In this document: piece by piece, positions 4,383 to 5,233 of the stretch
Layout of the letters: the number at the start of each line of letters is the position of its first letter
Position numbering within the stretch: the first letter of the stretch is position 1
Assembly: GCA_026388915.1 (NCBI GenBank)
Contig: JAPLIW010000380.1
Coordinates: 1 to 5,233, forward strand
Direction: 5' to 3'
Source of the DNA: Deltaproteobacteria bacterium
GTDB lineage: Bacteria; Desulfobacterota; SM23-61
Length of the DNA: 5,233 nt
Position numbers and translations under genes: made by a program
Notes under the pieces: generated by a model
Database searches by the model: none
Seen by the model: only the letters and a program-made list of their open reading frames with translations
Told to the model about the DNA's origin: nothing

Positions 4383-5233
4383 ATGAGCATCAAAGATAGA
4401 GTTGCCATCATCGGTGTCGGAGCCACCAAATTTGGCGAGAACTACCAGGATGCCGGCCTGGACACCAAGGATATGGAGGCGGCCTGGCTCGGGACCCTTT
4501 CCCCCGGACTGACCGGTCTGGAGGGAGACGCCGGCGCCTCGCTGTCTGAACCCTTGAATTTCTATCCCCGACCGGTCACCCGCGTTTCGGCCTACTGCTG
4601 TTCGGGGATGGAAGCTATCCGTAATGCCGCCTTCGGGGTTGCCTCGGGCGAATACAAGATGGTCCTGGCGGTGGGGGTGGAAAAGATGCGGGAGGTGCCG
4701 CCCCGGGGAAGCCTGGTGGCCAGGCACATTCACGAAACCCACCCGTTGATCTCCAAAGGAAGGACCGCCCCGGGAATCTTTGCCCCCATTGCCACGCGTT
4801 ATTTCCACCAGTACGGATACGGCAAGCAGACGCTGGCCAAAGTGGCGGTAAAGAACCATTTCAACGGGTCCCTTAACCCCAAGGCTCATTTCCGCTCCCC
4901 CATCAATGAGGAGACGGTGTTGAAAGCCCCCATGGTCGTGGACCCGCTGGGCCTCTTCGACTGCTGCCCGACCACGGACGGGGCTGCTGCGGTCATCCTC
5001 ACCACTCCCGAGATCGCCAGGGATCTGAAGAAAGATTACATTCTGATCAAGGGAATGGGGCTGGCCATCACTTACGGATACTTCAGCATGGCCTTCCAGG
5101 AGGACAACGACTTCCTGGGCTTCAAGTCCACCCGCGAGGCCTCGGCCATGGCCTATCGACAGGCGGGTATCAAAAACCCGCGGAAAGAAATCAATGTAGC
5201 CGAGGTCCACGACTGTTTTACCATCACCGAGCT
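4383..5233 (+). CDS. SCP-x-type thiolase / acetyl-CoA acetyltransferase, 3' end beyond window
   Basis: 283 codons are visible and the frame stays open to the window end. Thiolases form or cleave beta-ketoacyl-CoA through an acyl-cysteine intermediate. The start KDRVAIIGVGATKFGE and the segments NHFNGSLNP (159-167) and CPTTDGAAAVIL (195-206) are typical of the SCP-x/archaeal acetoacetyl-CoA thiolase branch that partners DUF35 proteins. The nucleophile is Cys72 in YCCSGMEA (71-78), and His276 of VHDCF is the branch's active-site histidine; the last conserved Cys motif lies past the window. Between Tyr21 and Asp23 about 20 residues seem missing compared with family members as I remember them: the first helix, normally before DAGLDTKD (23-30). 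The frame is preserved. The gene follows the HMGS-like/DUF35 gene by 206 bp with no terminator between, so co-transcription is likely. Its natural substrate cannot be told. Confidence 0.9.
   Translation, partial: MSIKDRVAIIGVGATKFGENYQDAGLDTKDMEAAWLGTLSPGLTGLEGDAGASLSEPLNFYPRPVTRVSAYCCSGMEAIRNAAFGVASGEYKMVLAVGVEKMREVPPRGSLVARHIHETHPLISKGRTAPGIFAPIATRYFHQYGYGKQTLAKVAVKNHFNGSLNPKAHFRSPINEETVLKAPMVVDPLGLFDCCPTTDGAAAVILTTPEIARDLKKDYILIKGMGLAITYGYFSMAFQEDNDFLGFKSTREASAMAYRQAGIKNPRKEINVAEVHDCFTITE

Noticed and set aside
4320..5210. 296-codon minus-strand frame antisense to the thiolase
   Set aside because: The plus-strand frame encodes an unmistakable thiolase; the minus-strand peptide has no recognisable motifs.
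1..5233. tRNA, rRNA, CRISPR array, transposase or phage attachment site
   Set aside because: No cloverleaf, no regularly spaced direct repeats with unique spacers, and no transposase-like reading frame seen on either strand. The short repeats have no spacers.

Overview
The window looks like chromosomal DNA from an anaerobic, moderately GC-rich bacterium, most plausibly Desulfobacterota (the former Deltaproteobacteria) or a close relative. The evidence is a groES-groEL operon controlled by a CIRCE/HrcA operator, strong AAGGAGG ribosome binding sites, and a divergent gene pair of a kind I recall from such genomes: an HMG-CoA synthase-like protein fused to a DUF35 zinc-ribbon/OB domain, followed by an SCP-x-type thiolase. 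The taxonomic placement is inference from gene content and recalled sequences, not a database match.

Layout. Positions 1-394 hold no convincing gene. They contain a palindromic cluster of 7-bp GGAA/TTCC repeats (51-127), an 11-bp inverted repeat enclosing two smaller palindromes (131-207), a strong bidirectional Rho-independent terminator (304-339) and a second stem-loop (354-381) just past groEL. groEL (395-2026) and groES (2070-2360) lie on the minus strand, 43 bp apart. Their transcript probably starts near 2547, from a sigma70-like promoter (-35 at 2577-2582, -10 at 2554-2559) whose start region is covered by CIRCE (2520-2546). This leaves an unusually long leader of about 187 nt, with a hairpin directly ahead of the groES ribosome binding site.

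On the plus strand, a 468-residue HMG-CoA synthase-like/DUF35 fusion runs 2770-4176. After a 206-bp spacer carrying CACAGAG repeats and a second palindromic GGAAT cluster (8-bp period), a thiolase begins at 4383 and runs off the right edge.

How the genes may work together. In archaea, thiolase, DUF35 protein and HMG-CoA synthase form one complex that channels acetoacetyl-CoA. In Pseudomonas, PhlA (HMGS/KAS III-like), PhlC (thiolase-like) and PhlB (DUF35) form one acyltransferase. The same three modules occur here as two genes. By my alignment from memory, the HMGS-like domain has lost all three catalytic residues (Glu to Thr71, Cys to Val103, His to Ala226), while the thiolase keeps its Cys72 and His276. 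The pair therefore looks more like a thiolase-driven complex with a non-catalytic HMGS-fold scaffold than a mevalonate-pathway enzyme. The thiolase also appears to lack about 20 residues near its N terminus, in frame. The chaperonin operon is ordinary apart from its leader.
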